Origin: Rhodocyclales bacterium
Lineage (GTDB): Bacteria; Pseudomonadota; Gammaproteobacteria; Burkholderiales; Rhodocyclaceae
Length of the DNA stretch: 64,000 nucleotides
Direction: 5' to 3'
Assembly (NCBI GenBank): GCA_016235165.1
Contig: JACRLX010000038.1
Coordinates: 1-64,000 of the forward strand
Shown here piece by piece: positions 10,970 to 19,686 of the stretch (position 1 is the stretch's first letter; each line of letters starts with the position of its first letter). Made by a program: the position numbers and the translations under genes. Below the pieces are notes generated by a model. The model ran no database searches and was not told where the DNA came from. It saw nothing but the letters and a program-made list of their open reading frames with translations.

Positions 10970-11791
10970 ATGGCCGCCAACGAAAACGTTGAAATCAGCA
11001 GCGCCGAGTTTGCCCAGTTCCAGCGCCTGATCTACAAGATCGCCGGAATCAGCCTGGCCGACTCGAAACGGATCCTGCTCGCCGGTCGCCTCGGCAAGCG
11101 GCTGCGGCATTTCAAGCTCGACAGTTTCGGCGAGTACTACCGGCTGGTGTCCAGCGCCAGCGAACCGGGCGAGCTGCAGACCATGGTCGACCTGCTGACC
11201 ACCAACGAAACCTACTTTTTCCGCGAGGAGGCCCATTTCGACTATCTCAAGGATGTGATTCTTGCCGATCACCCGGCACACGCCCCTTTCAACATCTGGA
11301 GCGCGGCGTCTTCGACCGGAGAGGAGATCTACACCCTCAGCTTCGTCCTCGCCGAAACGCTGGGGCTGGAATCGCCCTGGCAGGTGACCGGTTCCGATAT
11401 ATCGACCACCGTGCTGGCCACCGCCGAGCGTGGGCTCTACTGGCTGGATCGCACCCGTGGCCTGCCGCAGTCCTACCTGAAGCGCTTCTGCCTGAAAGGC
11501 GTGCGCAGCCAGGAAGGCAGCTTCATGATCGCGCCCGAGATCAAGCGCCACACCCGCTTCCTCCAGGTCAACCTGAATCAGATGCTGCCCAAGCTCGGCA
11601 AGTTCGACGTCATCTTCCTGCGCAACGTGATGATCTATTTCGACGCCGACACCAAGCGCCAGGTTGTCGCGCGCCTGGTCGAGCAACTGGTTCCCGGCGG
11701 CTACCTGATCGTCGGGCATTCCGAAAGCCTGAGCGGGCTCAACGACCAGGTCAAGCCGGTCAAGCCCACCATCTACCGGCTGCCGCATTGA
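10970..11791 (+). CDS. cheR: Chemotaxis protein methyltransferase CheR
   Basis: A 273-residue CheR, which transfers methyl groups from S-adenosylmethionine to receptor glutamates. Visible family blocks: [13 protein letters not shown] in the N-terminal region, the SAM-binding motif [29 protein letters not shown], and the C-terminal VGHSESLSG. The length is typical of class I CheR, and there is no TPR extension. It opens a che run (cheR-B-D-HDOD-CheV-Y-Z-A) in which genes overlap or sit close together. It is preceded by the 66-bp block copy A. Confidence 0.96.
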   Translation: MAANENVEISSAEFAQFQRLIYKIAGISLADSKRILLAGRLGKRLRHFKLDSFGEYYRLVSSASEPGELQTMVDLLTTNETYFFREEAHFDYLKDVILADHPAHAPFNIWSAASSTGEEIYTLSFVLAETLGLESPWQVTGSDISTTVLATAERGLYWLDRTRGLPQSYLKRFCLKGVRSQEGSFMIAPEIKRHTRFLQVNLNQMLPKLGKFDVIFLRNVMIYFDADTKRQVVARLVEQLVPGGYLIVGHSESLSGLNDQVKPVKPTIYRLPH

Positions 11792-11793
11792 TC

Positions 11794-12870
11794 ATGGGAT
11801 CAAAGATCAAGGTCATGATCGTCGATGATTCCGCCGTCGTACGACAGGTGAATCGGGAAACCATCGAACGCGAGCCGGACATGGAGGTGGTCGGCGTCGC
11901 TTCCGACCCGATCTACGCGCTGGACAAGATGAAGCTCCAGTGGCCCGACGTGCTGGTGATCGATATCGAGATGCCGCGCATGGACGGCCTGAGCTTCCTC
12001 AAGAAGATCATGAGCGAGCATCCGACGCCCACCATCGTCTGCTCCTCGCTGGCTGAAAAGGGAGCGCCGGCCACCATGGAAGCCCTGGCGGCCGGCGCGC
12101 TGGCGATCATCACCAAGCCGAAAATGGGGGTCAAGCAGTTCCTCCAGGATGCCGGCAACGACCTTGCCAGCGCCGTGCGCGCCGCCGCGCGCGCCAACAT
12201 GAGCCGCGTCGCACGGTCGACCGGCGGCCTTCAACCGCTGCCCAAGCTGACCGCCGACACCATGCTGGCAGCCCAGGCCGCCAGTACCCGCGCAATGGCC
12301 GAAACCACCGACCGCGTGGTGGCGATCGGCACGTCCACCGGTGGCACCCAGGCACTGGAAGCGGTGCTGACCCGCCTGCCCAATGTCGGTAGCGGCATTG
12401 TCATCGTCCAGCATATGCCGGAAAAATTCACCGCCATGTTCGCCGAACGACTCGACAGCCTGTGCAAGCTGGAAGTGCGCGAGGCAAAGAACGGCGACCG
12501 CGTGGTCTCCGGTCGCGCCCTGATCGCCCCGGGCGGCCGACACATGATGCTGCGGCGTAGCGGCGCCCAATATTTCGTCGAGGTCACCGACGGCCCGCTG
12601 GTCAATCGGCACAAGCCTTCGGTGGATGTCCTGTTCCGTTCCGTGGCGCAGATCGCCGGGCGCAATGCCCTGGGCGTGATCATGACCGGGATGGGCGACG
12701 ACGGTGCGCGCGGCCTCAAGGAGATGCACGACGCTGGCGCCAGGACAGTTGCCGAGGACGAATCGACCTGCGTCGTGTTCGGCATGCCCAAGGAAGCGAT
12801 AAAGCTGGGCGCGGTCGACCGGGTGGTGCCGCTCGATTCGATACCTGCCGAGATCGTTTCCTACGGCTGA
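11794..12870 (+). CDS. cheB: Chemoreceptor glutamate methylesterase CheB
   Basis: A 358-residue CheB from ATG 11794 (a TTG at 11788 overlapping the cheR stop is an alternative). The N-terminal receiver has the acidic pair DD at 11-12 and Asp57 in [11 protein letters not shown]. The C-terminal esterase domain has the catalytic set visible as GTSTGG (Ser), QHMPEKF (His) and [11 protein letters not shown] (Asp). It removes receptor methyl groups when phosphorylated by CheA and may deamidate glutamines together with CheD. It follows cheR by two bases. Confidence 0.96.
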   Translation: MGSKIKVMIVDDSAVVRQVNRETIEREPDMEVVGVASDPIYALDKMKLQWPDVLVIDIEMPRMDGLSFLKKIMSEHPTPTIVCSSLAEKGAPATMEALAAGALAIITKPKMGVKQFLQDAGNDLASAVRAAARANMSRVARSTGGLQPLPKLTADTMLAAQAASTRAMAETTDRVVAIGTSTGGTQALEAVLTRLPNVGSGIVIVQHMPEKFTAMFAERLDSLCKLEVREAKNGDRVVSGRALIAPGGRHMMLRRSGAQYFVEVTDGPLVNRHKPSVDVLFRSVAQIAGRNALGVIMTGMGDDGARGLKEMHDAGARTVAEDESTCVVFGMPKEAIKLGAVDRVVPLDSIPAEIVSYG

Positions 12871-12888
12871 CCTGCGCGGAGACCCATC

Positions 12889-13482
12889 ATGCCCGGCCCG
12901 TTGATCCACGATCCCAAGGAACTGGAGCGCCGTTCGCGGAACATCAACCCGGGCGGCTGGGCGGTCGAAACCGAACGACCAATCACTACCCTGCTCGGCT
13001 CCTGTGTGGCGGTCTGCCTTTACGATCCCAAGCTGCGCCTTGCGGGCATGAACCATTTCCTGCTGCCCGGCCGGTCGAAGACCGCCAGCGATGACACCGA
13101 CGTGATCATGGCCGGCGACTACTCGATGGAAGTCCTGCTCAATACCATGCTCAACAAGGGCGCGGCCAAGCAGCGCATCGTCGCCAAGGCCTTCGGCGGC
13201 GGCACCATCGTCACCTCGATCCTGATGGCGATCGGCCAGCGCAATGCCGAGTTCACCAAGGAATGGCTGGAGCGGGAAGGCATACCCCTGGCCGCGCAGG
13301 ACTTCGGCGGCGCCTGGTCGCGCAAGGTGCTGTTTACCCCGGATACCGGCGACGCCTATTGCCGCCGCCTGCCAATCAGCCAGCCTGACGTGCAGCAGGT
13401 GGTCAGCGCCGAGCGCGATTATGAGCAGTCGCTGATCAAGCCCCGTCGGCCCAGTGCCGAGAAGAAGATCGAACTGTTTTGA
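12889..13482 (+). CDS. cheD: Chemoreceptor glutamine deamidase CheD
   Basis: A 197-residue CheD, which converts receptor glutamines to glutamates. The catalytic Cys sits in LLGSCVAVCLYD (about residues 38-49) and the His in AGMNHFLLP, both in canonical spacing. It lies between cheB and the HDOD gene, 18 bases after cheB, with a GGAG ribosome site before the ATG. The C terminus has a short basic extension. Confidence 0.95.
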   Translation: MPGPLIHDPKELERRSRNINPGGWAVETERPITTLLGSCVAVCLYDPKLRLAGMNHFLLPGRSKTASDDTDVIMAGDYSMEVLLNTMLNKGAAKQRIVAKAFGGGTIVTSILMAIGQRNAEFTKEWLEREGIPLAAQDFGGAWSRKVLFTPDTGDAYCRRLPISQPDVQQVVSAERDYEQSLIKPRRPSAEKKIELF

Positions 13483-13493
13483 GGCCGACCATC

Positions 13494-14390
13494 ATGACTA
13501 CCAGCGCATTCGCGCCAGCTTCGACGCCCGCCCCTGCTCCGCTCCAGGATGTCGATGCCATTCTTGCCAGCGTCGCGGCGGCGGCGGAAAGCGACGACCT
13601 GGTGTTCCCCACCACCGCCGAATTGTCGCTCAAGGTGCAGCATCTGATCGACGACCCGGATTGCTCGGTGGACAGCCTGGCCAAGCTGGTGCAGGCCGAT
13701 CCGCTGCTGGCCGCGCGCGTGGTGGCGGTAGCCAATTCCGTGGCCTACAACCGTTCCGGTCGTAGCGTTGCCGATGTTCGCAGCGCCGTCTCGCGCCTCG
13801 GACTCAACACGCTGCGCGTGCTTGCGGCCTCGGTGGTGGTACGCCAGATGGAAGGCATGGCCGGCACGCCCGCCCACCGCAAACTGGCAATCGCCCTGTG
13901 GGAGCACACCGCCCACGTCGCGGCCCTGGCGCAGGTGATCGCGCGCCGGGTAACCCGCGTCAACCCGGACACCGCTTTCTTCGCCGGCATCATCCACGAA
14001 ATCGGCGGCTTTTACCTGATCGCCCGTGCCGGCGCCTACCCCGGGCTGCTGGAAGCGGCCAATGGCAGCCTGCTGGCCTGGGATGAGGGCGGCGCCGCCG
14101 AGGTCGGTCGCGCCGTGCTCAAGCATCTTGGGGCGCCGGGCGCGGTGATCGAGGCCATCGAGGGCCTGTGGCAGGGTTACCTGGCGCTGCCTCCCCAGTC
14201 GCTGGCCGACACCCTGTTGCTGGCGGACTTGCTGGCGCCGGTGGAATCGCCGCTCTCGCAGCTGGCCGGCATTGGTCGAGAAGGCACCAAGGTCGACATC
14301 GATGTCGCCATCGACGACCAGACCCTGGCCAGCATCCTCGACGAATCGAAGACCGAGGTGGAGTCGCTGATTGCCGCCCTGCGCGCCTGA
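13494..14390 (+). CDS. HDOD-domain signalling protein
   Basis: ATG 13494, 11 bases after the cheD stop, gives 298 residues. The central part is an HDOD domain: FPTTAELSLKVQHLIDDPDCSVDSLAKLVQADPLL is split by family-typical helices and followed by VSRLGLNTLRVLAAS. HDOD proteins are non-catalytic relatives of HD phosphohydrolases and are common in chemotaxis and c-di-GMP loci. The conserved HE pair appears in AGIIHEIGGFYL. The exact role in this operon is unknown. It overlaps nothing and is followed 31 bases later by the tandem CheV. Confidence 0.88.
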   Translation: MTTSAFAPASTPAPAPLQDVDAILASVAAAAESDDLVFPTTAELSLKVQHLIDDPDCSVDSLAKLVQADPLLAARVVAVANSVAYNRSGRSVADVRSAVSRLGLNTLRVLAASVVVRQMEGMAGTPAHRKLAIALWEHTAHVAALAQVIARRVTRVNPDTAFFAGIIHEIGGFYLIARAGAYPGLLEAANGSLLAWDEGGAAEVGRAVLKHLGAPGAVIEAIEGLWQGYLALPPQSLADTLLLADLLAPVESPLSQLAGIGREGTKVDIDVAIDDQTLASILDESKTEVESLIAALRA

Positions 14391-14421
14391 CCTCGGCCAT
14401 CACCGCCTGAAAGCCCAGACC

Positions 14422-16395
14422 ATGTCCGAACTGCTCAAGAACGTCGATGCCCGTACCCGGCTTGCGGGCACCAACAAGCTGGAAATCCTGCTTTTCTCGC
14501 TGGGCACGGATTCCCGCACCGGTCGGCGCGAGACCTTCGGCATCAATGTCTTCAAGGTACGCGAGGTAATGAACACGCCGGCAATTACCGCCGCGCCGGA
14601 GATGATCGCCGCCGTGATGGGCATGGTCAGTCTGCGCGGCTCGCTGGTACCGGTGGTCGACCTGGGCGCCTACGTCGGTATCAGCGGCGATTCGCAGCGC
14701 AAGGTGATGATCGTCACCGAATACAACCATCACACGCAGGGCTTCCTGGTCGAAGCCGTGGATACCATCTTGCGTGTCGATTGGGCGCAGATGCGGGTGC
14801 CACCGGAAATGCTGAGCAACAAGCTCGGCGGCCTGGTGACAGCGGTCACCGAACTCGACGACGGCAGGCTGGTGATGCTGCTCGATGTCGAGCGCATCCT
14901 GGCGGAGACGGTCAAACCGGACGACAGCATGCTGTTCGCCAATATCGCCCCGCTCGACCGGCAGGACCTGATGGTGCTGTATGCCGACGATTCCTCGGTG
15001 GCGCGCAATCAGATCCAGCGCACACTGGATGCTCTGGGCGTGCGTTCGACAGGCACTGTCAATGGCCGTGCCGCCTGGGACGAGTTGCGGCGCATCGCCG
15101 ACCATGCGGAGCGCTGCGGGCGGCCAGTGCGCGATTTCGTCCAGCTGATCCTCACCGACGTCGAAATGCCCGAGATGGATGGCTATCTGCTGACCCGCTC
15201 GATCAAGGGTGATCCACGCTTCAACGGCATCCCGGTGCTGATGCATTCCTCGCTCTCCTCGGTCTCCAACCAGCAGCTCGGTCAATCGGTCGGGGTTGAC
15301 GAATACATCCCCAAGTTCGAGCCGCAACGCCTGTCCGAAGCCTTGGTTCGCCTGCTCGTGGGCAAACTTCCGGAAACCAGGGAAAACCTCGTTCCAGCGA
15401 TGTCCGGCGGCGCGCTGCTGGGTTCGGCGCCGCCCTCCCTGCTCGACAGCGTCGACGCGCGCACCCGCCTGGCTGGCTCCAACCGCATGGAGATCCTGCT
15501 GTTCTCGCTGGGCACCCGCGAGTTGTTCGGCATCAACGTCTTTAAGGTCCGGGAAGTCAGCGAGACTCCCGAGATCACCCGCACGCCGAACATGCCCGAG
15601 GGTGTGGAAGGCCTGATCAGCCTGCGCGGCGACGTGATTCCGGTGCTTTCGCTGGGCACCATCATGAAACTCGGGGGCTCCCCGCCAAGCCTTGGTGGTG
15701 CAATGATGATCGCCGAGTACAGCAAGCGCAACCTGGGCTTCCTGGTGCACGAAGTCGACCGCATCATCCGCGTCGACTGGGAGAAGGTGCGCGCCCCGGA
15801 AACCCTTGCCGGGGGAACCAGCACCTACATTTCCGCAGTGACCGAGCTGGCCGACGGCCGCCTGGTTTCGATTCTCGATGTCGAGCAGATACTGGCCGAC
15901 ACCTTCGGCGAAGCCGAAATCGGCCAGATCGAGCAGATGACGGGGGGAGATACCATGAATGTCTTTTTCGTCGATGACTCCATGGTGGCGCGCAGGAAAA
16001 TCGCCGAGGTACTCGACAAGCTGGCGGTCAATCACAGGTTCGCCCAAAACGGCATGGAAGCCTGGACCCGGCTCTCGGGCATGGCGTCCCGCGCCCAGCA
16101 GACCGGCCGCTCGATGCACGACGAGATCGACCTGATCCTGGTCGATGCCGAAATGCCCGAGATGGACGGCTATGTCCTTACCCGCAACATCAAGTCGGAC
16201 AAGCGCTTCGACGGCATCCCTGTGGTAATGCACTCCTCGCTCTCATCCCAGGCCAACCATGCCATGGGACGCAGCGTCGGCGTCGATGCCTATGTGTCCA
16301 AGTTCGACGCCGACGCGCTGTCACAGACATTGCGCGCACAATTGAGCCGGCACGCAACGACCCGGAACCAGGAGACTCCCCATCATGGCAATTGA
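14422..16395 (+). CDS. Tandem CheV (CheW-REC-CheW-REC)
   Basis: A 657-residue protein from ATG 14422. Ordinary CheV is a CheW domain plus a receiver of about 300-330 residues; here the whole unit is present twice in one chain. Unit 1 spans about 1-320 and unit 2 about 340-657, each opening with [10 protein letters not shown] or a near match and containing LEILLFSLG and [11 protein letters not shown]. Both receivers keep their phosphoacceptors (Asp246 in [11 protein letters not shown], Asp575 in [11 protein letters not shown]). Each also has an unusual insertion around R.SGxxxRAxxxGR. CheV couples receptors to CheA and is thought to act as a phosphate sink during adaptation. The stop overlaps the cheY start by 11 bases. 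Confidence 0.93.
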   Translation: MSELLKNVDARTRLAGTNKLEILLFSLGTDSRTGRRETFGINVFKVREVMNTPAITAAPEMIAAVMGMVSLRGSLVPVVDLGAYVGISGDSQRKVMIVTEYNHHTQGFLVEAVDTILRVDWAQMRVPPEMLSNKLGGLVTAVTELDDGRLVMLLDVERILAETVKPDDSMLFANIAPLDRQDLMVLYADDSSVARNQIQRTLDALGVRSTGTVNGRAAWDELRRIADHAERCGRPVRDFVQLILTDVEMPEMDGYLLTRSIKGDPRFNGIPVLMHSSLSSVSNQQLGQSVGVDEYIPKFEPQRLSEALVRLLVGKLPETRENLVPAMSGGALLGSAPPSLLDSVDARTRLAGSNRMEILLFSLGTRELFGINVFKVREVSETPEITRTPNMPEGVEGLISLRGDVIPVLSLGTIMKLGGSPPSLGGAMMIAEYSKRNLGFLVHEVDRIIRVDWEKVRAPETLAGGTSTYISAVTELADGRLVSILDVEQILADTFGEAEIGQIEQMTGGDTMNVFFVDDSMVARRKIAEVLDKLAVNHRFAQNGMEAWTRLSGMASRAQQTGRSMHDEIDLILVDAEMPEMDGYVLTRNIKSDKRFDGIPVVMHSSLSSQANHAMGRSVGVDAYVSKFDADALSQTLRAQLSRHATTRNQETPHHGN

Positions 16396-16786
16396 CCCGA
16401 CAAAACTTAAATTCCTCGTGGTCGACGATTTCTCGACCATGCGCCGCATCGTGCGCAACCTGCTCAAGGAACTGGGCTATGTCAATGCCGACGAAGCCGA
16501 GGATGGCGCCGTAGCGCTGCAAAAGCTCAAGGCCGGCGGTTTCGACTTCGTCGTCACCGACTGGAACATGCCGAACCTGGATGGCCTGGCACTGCTGCAA
16601 ACCATACGCGCCGACCCGACGCTGAAGGATCTGCCGGTGCTGATGATCACGGCCGAAGCCAAGCGCGAGAACATCATCCTGGCCGCCCAGTCGGGAGCCT
16701 CGGGCTATATCGTGAAGCCATTCACCGCAGCCACCCTGGGCGAGAAGCTGGGCAAGATCTTCGAGAAACTGGGCTGGTCGGCCTGA
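16385..16786 (+). CDS. cheY: Chemotaxis response regulator CheY
   Basis: A 133-residue single receiver with all CheY landmarks: acidic pair in [14 protein letters not shown], Asp59 in [12 protein letters not shown], Thr89 in LMITAEAK and Lys111 in YIVKPFTA. Phospho-CheY binds FliM at the motor switch and changes rotation. It begins inside the end of the tandem CheV gene and is followed by cheZ, the usual order. This is the only intact stand-alone cheY in the window; a second one upstream of fliA is only a remnant. Confidence 0.97.
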   Translation: MAIDPTKLKFLVVDDFSTMRRIVRNLLKELGYVNADEAEDGAVALQKLKAGGFDFVVTDWNMPNLDGLALLQTIRADPTLKDLPVLMITAEAKRENIILAAQSGASGYIVKPFTAATLGEKLGKIFEKLGWSA

Positions 16787-16839
16787 ATGGCTGCTTGCGG
16801 CCTCCCGCTCCCACGGCCCCACTCCCTGAAAGCGCAACG

Positions 16840-17760
16840 ATGACCCTCCCCAGCACGCAAGACGACGGCCAGGACTCCGCCGACCTGCAAGCCCTGTTCG
16901 ACCGCGTCGCCGCCACGACCGCGCCGCTTGCCATGCCGATTCCAGCGTCCGCGGTCGATGCGGCAGGCGATTCCGCCGACCTGCAGGCCCTGTTCGACAG
17001 CGTCGCCGCCACTGTGTTGCCGATTTCCCCGGCGCCGTCCGCGACCAACGCGGTCACGGAGGACAGCGACGAACTGCAAGCCTTGTTCGACAGCGTCAGC
17101 CGCGGCGCCAGCCCTGCCGTCGCCGTGGCGCCAGCGCCGACTTTCGATGCCGTATCGCAGGAGGCCGTTTTCAATCGACTCGGCAACCTGGTGCGGCAGT
17201 TGCACGACAGCCTGCGCGGCCTGGGCATGGACAAGCTGCTCCAGGAATCCGCGCGCCAGATACCGGACGCCCGCGAACGCCTCGATTACATTGCCAAAAT
17301 GACCGAGCTGGCGGCGTCGCGCGTACTCAATGCCACCGACATCGCCAAGCCGATCCAGGACGGCTTGATCGCGCAGTCGCGTTCGATGTCCGACCGCTGG
17401 GAGCGCATGTTTGCCAACCAGCTCTCGGTGGATGAGTTCAGGCAGCTTGCCGCCGACACGCGTGGCTATTTTGCCCAGGCCCCCGGACAGCTCAAGCTGA
17501 CCAACGACCAGTTGATGGAAATCATCCTGGCCCAGGACTTCCAGGACCTGACCGGGCAAGTCATCAAGAAAATCGTCGAACTGGTGCAGGGCGTGGAGAC
17601 CCAACTGCTGGCCGTCCTGCTCGAAGCAATGCCCGCCGAACGCAAGCTCGGCGCACCGGGAGGTCTGCTCAACGGCCCGGTCGTCGGCGGTGAGGGCCGC
17701 CGCGATGTCGTCACCAACCAGTCGCAGGTCGATGACCTGCTGGAAAGCCTCGGCTTCTGA
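16840..17760 (+). CDS. cheZ: CheY-P phosphatase CheZ with repeated N-terminal helix
   Basis: A 306-residue CheZ from ATG 16840, longer than enterobacterial CheZ (about 214). The core four-helix hairpin includes the catalytic segment LAQDFQDLTGQVIKKIV with the active glutamine, and the chain ends VDDLLESLGF, the family's CheY-docking peptide. The N-terminal 100 residues contain three near-identical units of the type DSADLQALFDSVAA at about residues 9, 46 and 82, separated by Ala/Pro linkers. These resemble the docking helix (D-L-x-x-L-F/L). A copy of the 24-bp motif encodes VAVAPAPTF in the following linker. It is co-transcribed with cheY and cheA. Confidence 0.94.
   Translation: MTLPSTQDDGQDSADLQALFDRVAATTAPLAMPIPASAVDAAGDSADLQALFDSVAATVLPISPAPSATNAVTEDSDELQALFDSVSRGASPAVAVAPAPTFDAVSQEAVFNRLGNLVRQLHDSLRGLGMDKLLQESARQIPDARERLDYIAKMTELAASRVLNATDIAKPIQDGLIAQSRSMSDRWERMFANQLSVDEFRQLAADTRGYFAQAPGQLKLTNDQLMEIILAQDFQDLTGQVIKKIVELVQGVETQLLAVLLEAMPAERKLGAPGGLLNGPVVGGEGRRDVVTNQSQVDDLLESLGF
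17121..17144 (-). repeat. 24-bp interspersed motif, copy 3
   Basis: On the minus strand reads AAGTCGGCGCTGG then CGCCACGGCG. Inside cheZ, read antisense, it encodes VAVAPAPTF between the repeated helices and the phosphatase core. Confidence 0.8.
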
Positions 17761-17786
17761 ACCAGCAAGCCGGCAAGGAGCGCGCC

Positions 17787-19685
17787 ATGAGCGGATTTGA
17801 AGGAATGGAAGACCTGCTGCAGGACTTTCTGGTCGAGGCAGGCGAATTGCTCGCCGGAGTCGACAACAAGCTGGTCGACCTGGAGCAACGCTCCGGCGAC
17901 CACAGCCTGCTCAATGAAATCTTTCGCGGCTTCCACACCATCAAGGGTGGCGCCGGCTTCCTCAACGCCACCGAGCTGGTGACGCTGTGCCACCTGACCG
18001 AAAACCTGTTCGACAAGCTGCGCAATAACCAGATGAGCCTGACGCCCGAGATCATGGATGTCATCATGGCCGCCACCGCCGGCGTGCGCACCATGTTCGA
18101 TACCCTGGAGCGCGGCATGCAACCCGGCGCCGCCGACCCGGCGGTGATCGCCGCCCTGAAGCAGGTGCTGGCCGGCAAAGCGCCGGCTCCTGCCCCGGTG
18201 ATGCCCGCCATCGCAACGCCGGTCGTGGCCGCCGTGCCGACCGGCTCAGGGCCCGACTGGAATGCGATGTTCCAGGCCGTGGTCGGCAAGCCGGGTGCCG
18301 AGTCGGGCTCGGCGGCGACGCCACCGATGCCGGTCCCGCCGACCAGCCACGAACTTGCCGGCGTTCCGGCGGATCAGGTCGTTGCCGCCGCGATCGGCCG
18401 CCGTGCCACCGACAAGCCCGGCGCGCCGGCCCCGGTCGGGCGGCGCGACAGCGAAAAGAGCCGTGACACCTCAATCCGCGTCGATACCGCGCGCCTCGAC
18501 CAAGTCCTCAACCTGTCCGGCGAAATCGGCCTGACCAAGAACAGGCTCAACGCCCTGCGCTCCGAAATTCTCAACGGCCACACCGATACCGACACCCTGC
18601 ATGCCCTCGACCAGGCAGTCAGCCAGCTCGACCAGCTGGTTTCGGACATGCAGAACGCGGTCATGAAGACGCGCATGCAGCCGGTCGGCCGGCTGTTCCA
18701 GAAGTACCCGCGCATAGCCCGCGACCTGGCGCGCAGCCTGGGCAAGGATGTCGAACTGGAACTGGTCGGCGAAGACACCGAAATCGACAAGACCATGATC
18801 GAGGACCTGGGCGATCCGATCATCCACCTGATCCGCAATGCCGTCGATCATGGCGTCGAATCGACCGAGGAACGGCGCGCCGCCGGCAAGTCCGAGAAAT
18901 CCCGCGTGCGCCTGGAAGCCCGGCAGGAAGGCGACCATATCGTGATCCTGATCAACGACGACGGGCGTGGCATGAATGCCGAAAAGCTGCGCGCCAAGGC
19001 CCTGGAGAAAGGCCTGATATCCGGCGACCAGGCGAACATCATGGACGAGCGGCAGAGCTTCGAGCTGATCATGCTGCCCGGCTTTTCGACCAAGGATGTC
19101 GCCTCCGATGTTTCCGGCCGGGGTGTCGGCATGGACGTGGTGAAGACCAATATCCAGAAGCTCAAGGGCAACATCGACATCCTTTCCACGCCGGGACGCG
19201 GCTCCACCTTCATCATTTCCCTGCCGCTGACGCTGGCCATCCTGCCGGTATTGCTGGTGCAGCTGGAACAACAGCCATTTGCCGTGCCGCTGTCGATGGT
19301 GCGCGAAATCATCCCGATCCGTGCCGACGCGGTGCAGGAAATCGGTGGCCGCGCCACCATGGTGGTGCGCGGCGAAGTCATGCCCATCTACCCCCTCAAC
19401 CACCTGCTCGGCTGGAATGCCAAACGCCCGCCGACGTTTGGCGTGCTGATGCAGGGTATCGACCATTCCGCGTTCATCCTCGCCATCGACGGCTTCATGG
19501 GCCGCGAGGATGCCGTGGTCAAGTCGCTCGACGATTTCCGGCCCAAGGGAGTGTCGGGCGTCACCACCCTGTCGAACGGCAAGATCGTGCTGATTCTCGA
19601 CATGAAGGAGCTCTTCGGCATGAGCGGCGCCAGACGCGGTGTGCCGCGCTCCGCCTTCCTCCCGCCGCAGGACCAAGCGGCCTGA
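17787..19685 (+). CDS. cheA: Chemotaxis histidine kinase CheA
   Basis: A 632-residue CheA. The HPt (P1) domain carries His50 in FRGFHTIKGGAGF. A long Ala/Pro-rich linker (about 115-225) follows with no clear P2 domain. The dimerisation helices start near VDTARLDQVLNLSGEI. The ATPase domain has the N box (LIRNAVDHGVE), G1 (DDGRGM) and G2 (GRGVGMDVVK). The C-terminal CheW-like regulatory domain begins near QPFAVPLSMV. CheA phosphorylates CheY, CheB and CheV when bound to receptors. Loss of P2 means docking of CheY would need another route, perhaps CheV. Confidence 0.96.
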   Translation: MSGFEGMEDLLQDFLVEAGELLAGVDNKLVDLEQRSGDHSLLNEIFRGFHTIKGGAGFLNATELVTLCHLTENLFDKLRNNQMSLTPEIMDVIMAATAGVRTMFDTLERGMQPGAADPAVIAALKQVLAGKAPAPAPVMPAIATPVVAAVPTGSGPDWNAMFQAVVGKPGAESGSAATPPMPVPPTSHELAGVPADQVVAAAIGRRATDKPGAPAPVGRRDSEKSRDTSIRVDTARLDQVLNLSGEIGLTKNRLNALRSEILNGHTDTDTLHALDQAVSQLDQLVSDMQNAVMKTRMQPVGRLFQKYPRIARDLARSLGKDVELELVGEDTEIDKTMIEDLGDPIIHLIRNAVDHGVESTEERRAAGKSEKSRVRLEARQEGDHIVILINDDGRGMNAEKLRAKALEKGLISGDQANIMDERQSFELIMLPGFSTKDVASDVSGRGVGMDVVKTNIQKLKGNIDILSTPGRGSTFIISLPLTLAILPVLLVQLEQQPFAVPLSMVREIIPIRADAVQEIGGRATMVVRGEVMPIYPLNHLLGWNAKRPPTFGVLMQGIDHSAFILAIDGFMGREDAVVKSLDDFRPKGVSGVTTLSNGKIVLILDMKELFGMSGARRGVPRSAFLPPQDQAA

Positions 19686-19686
19686 G

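Noticed and set aside
14119-16233. 704-codon minus-strand frame opposite the tandem CheV
   Set aside because: Antisense shadow; the sense strand has two full CheW-REC units.
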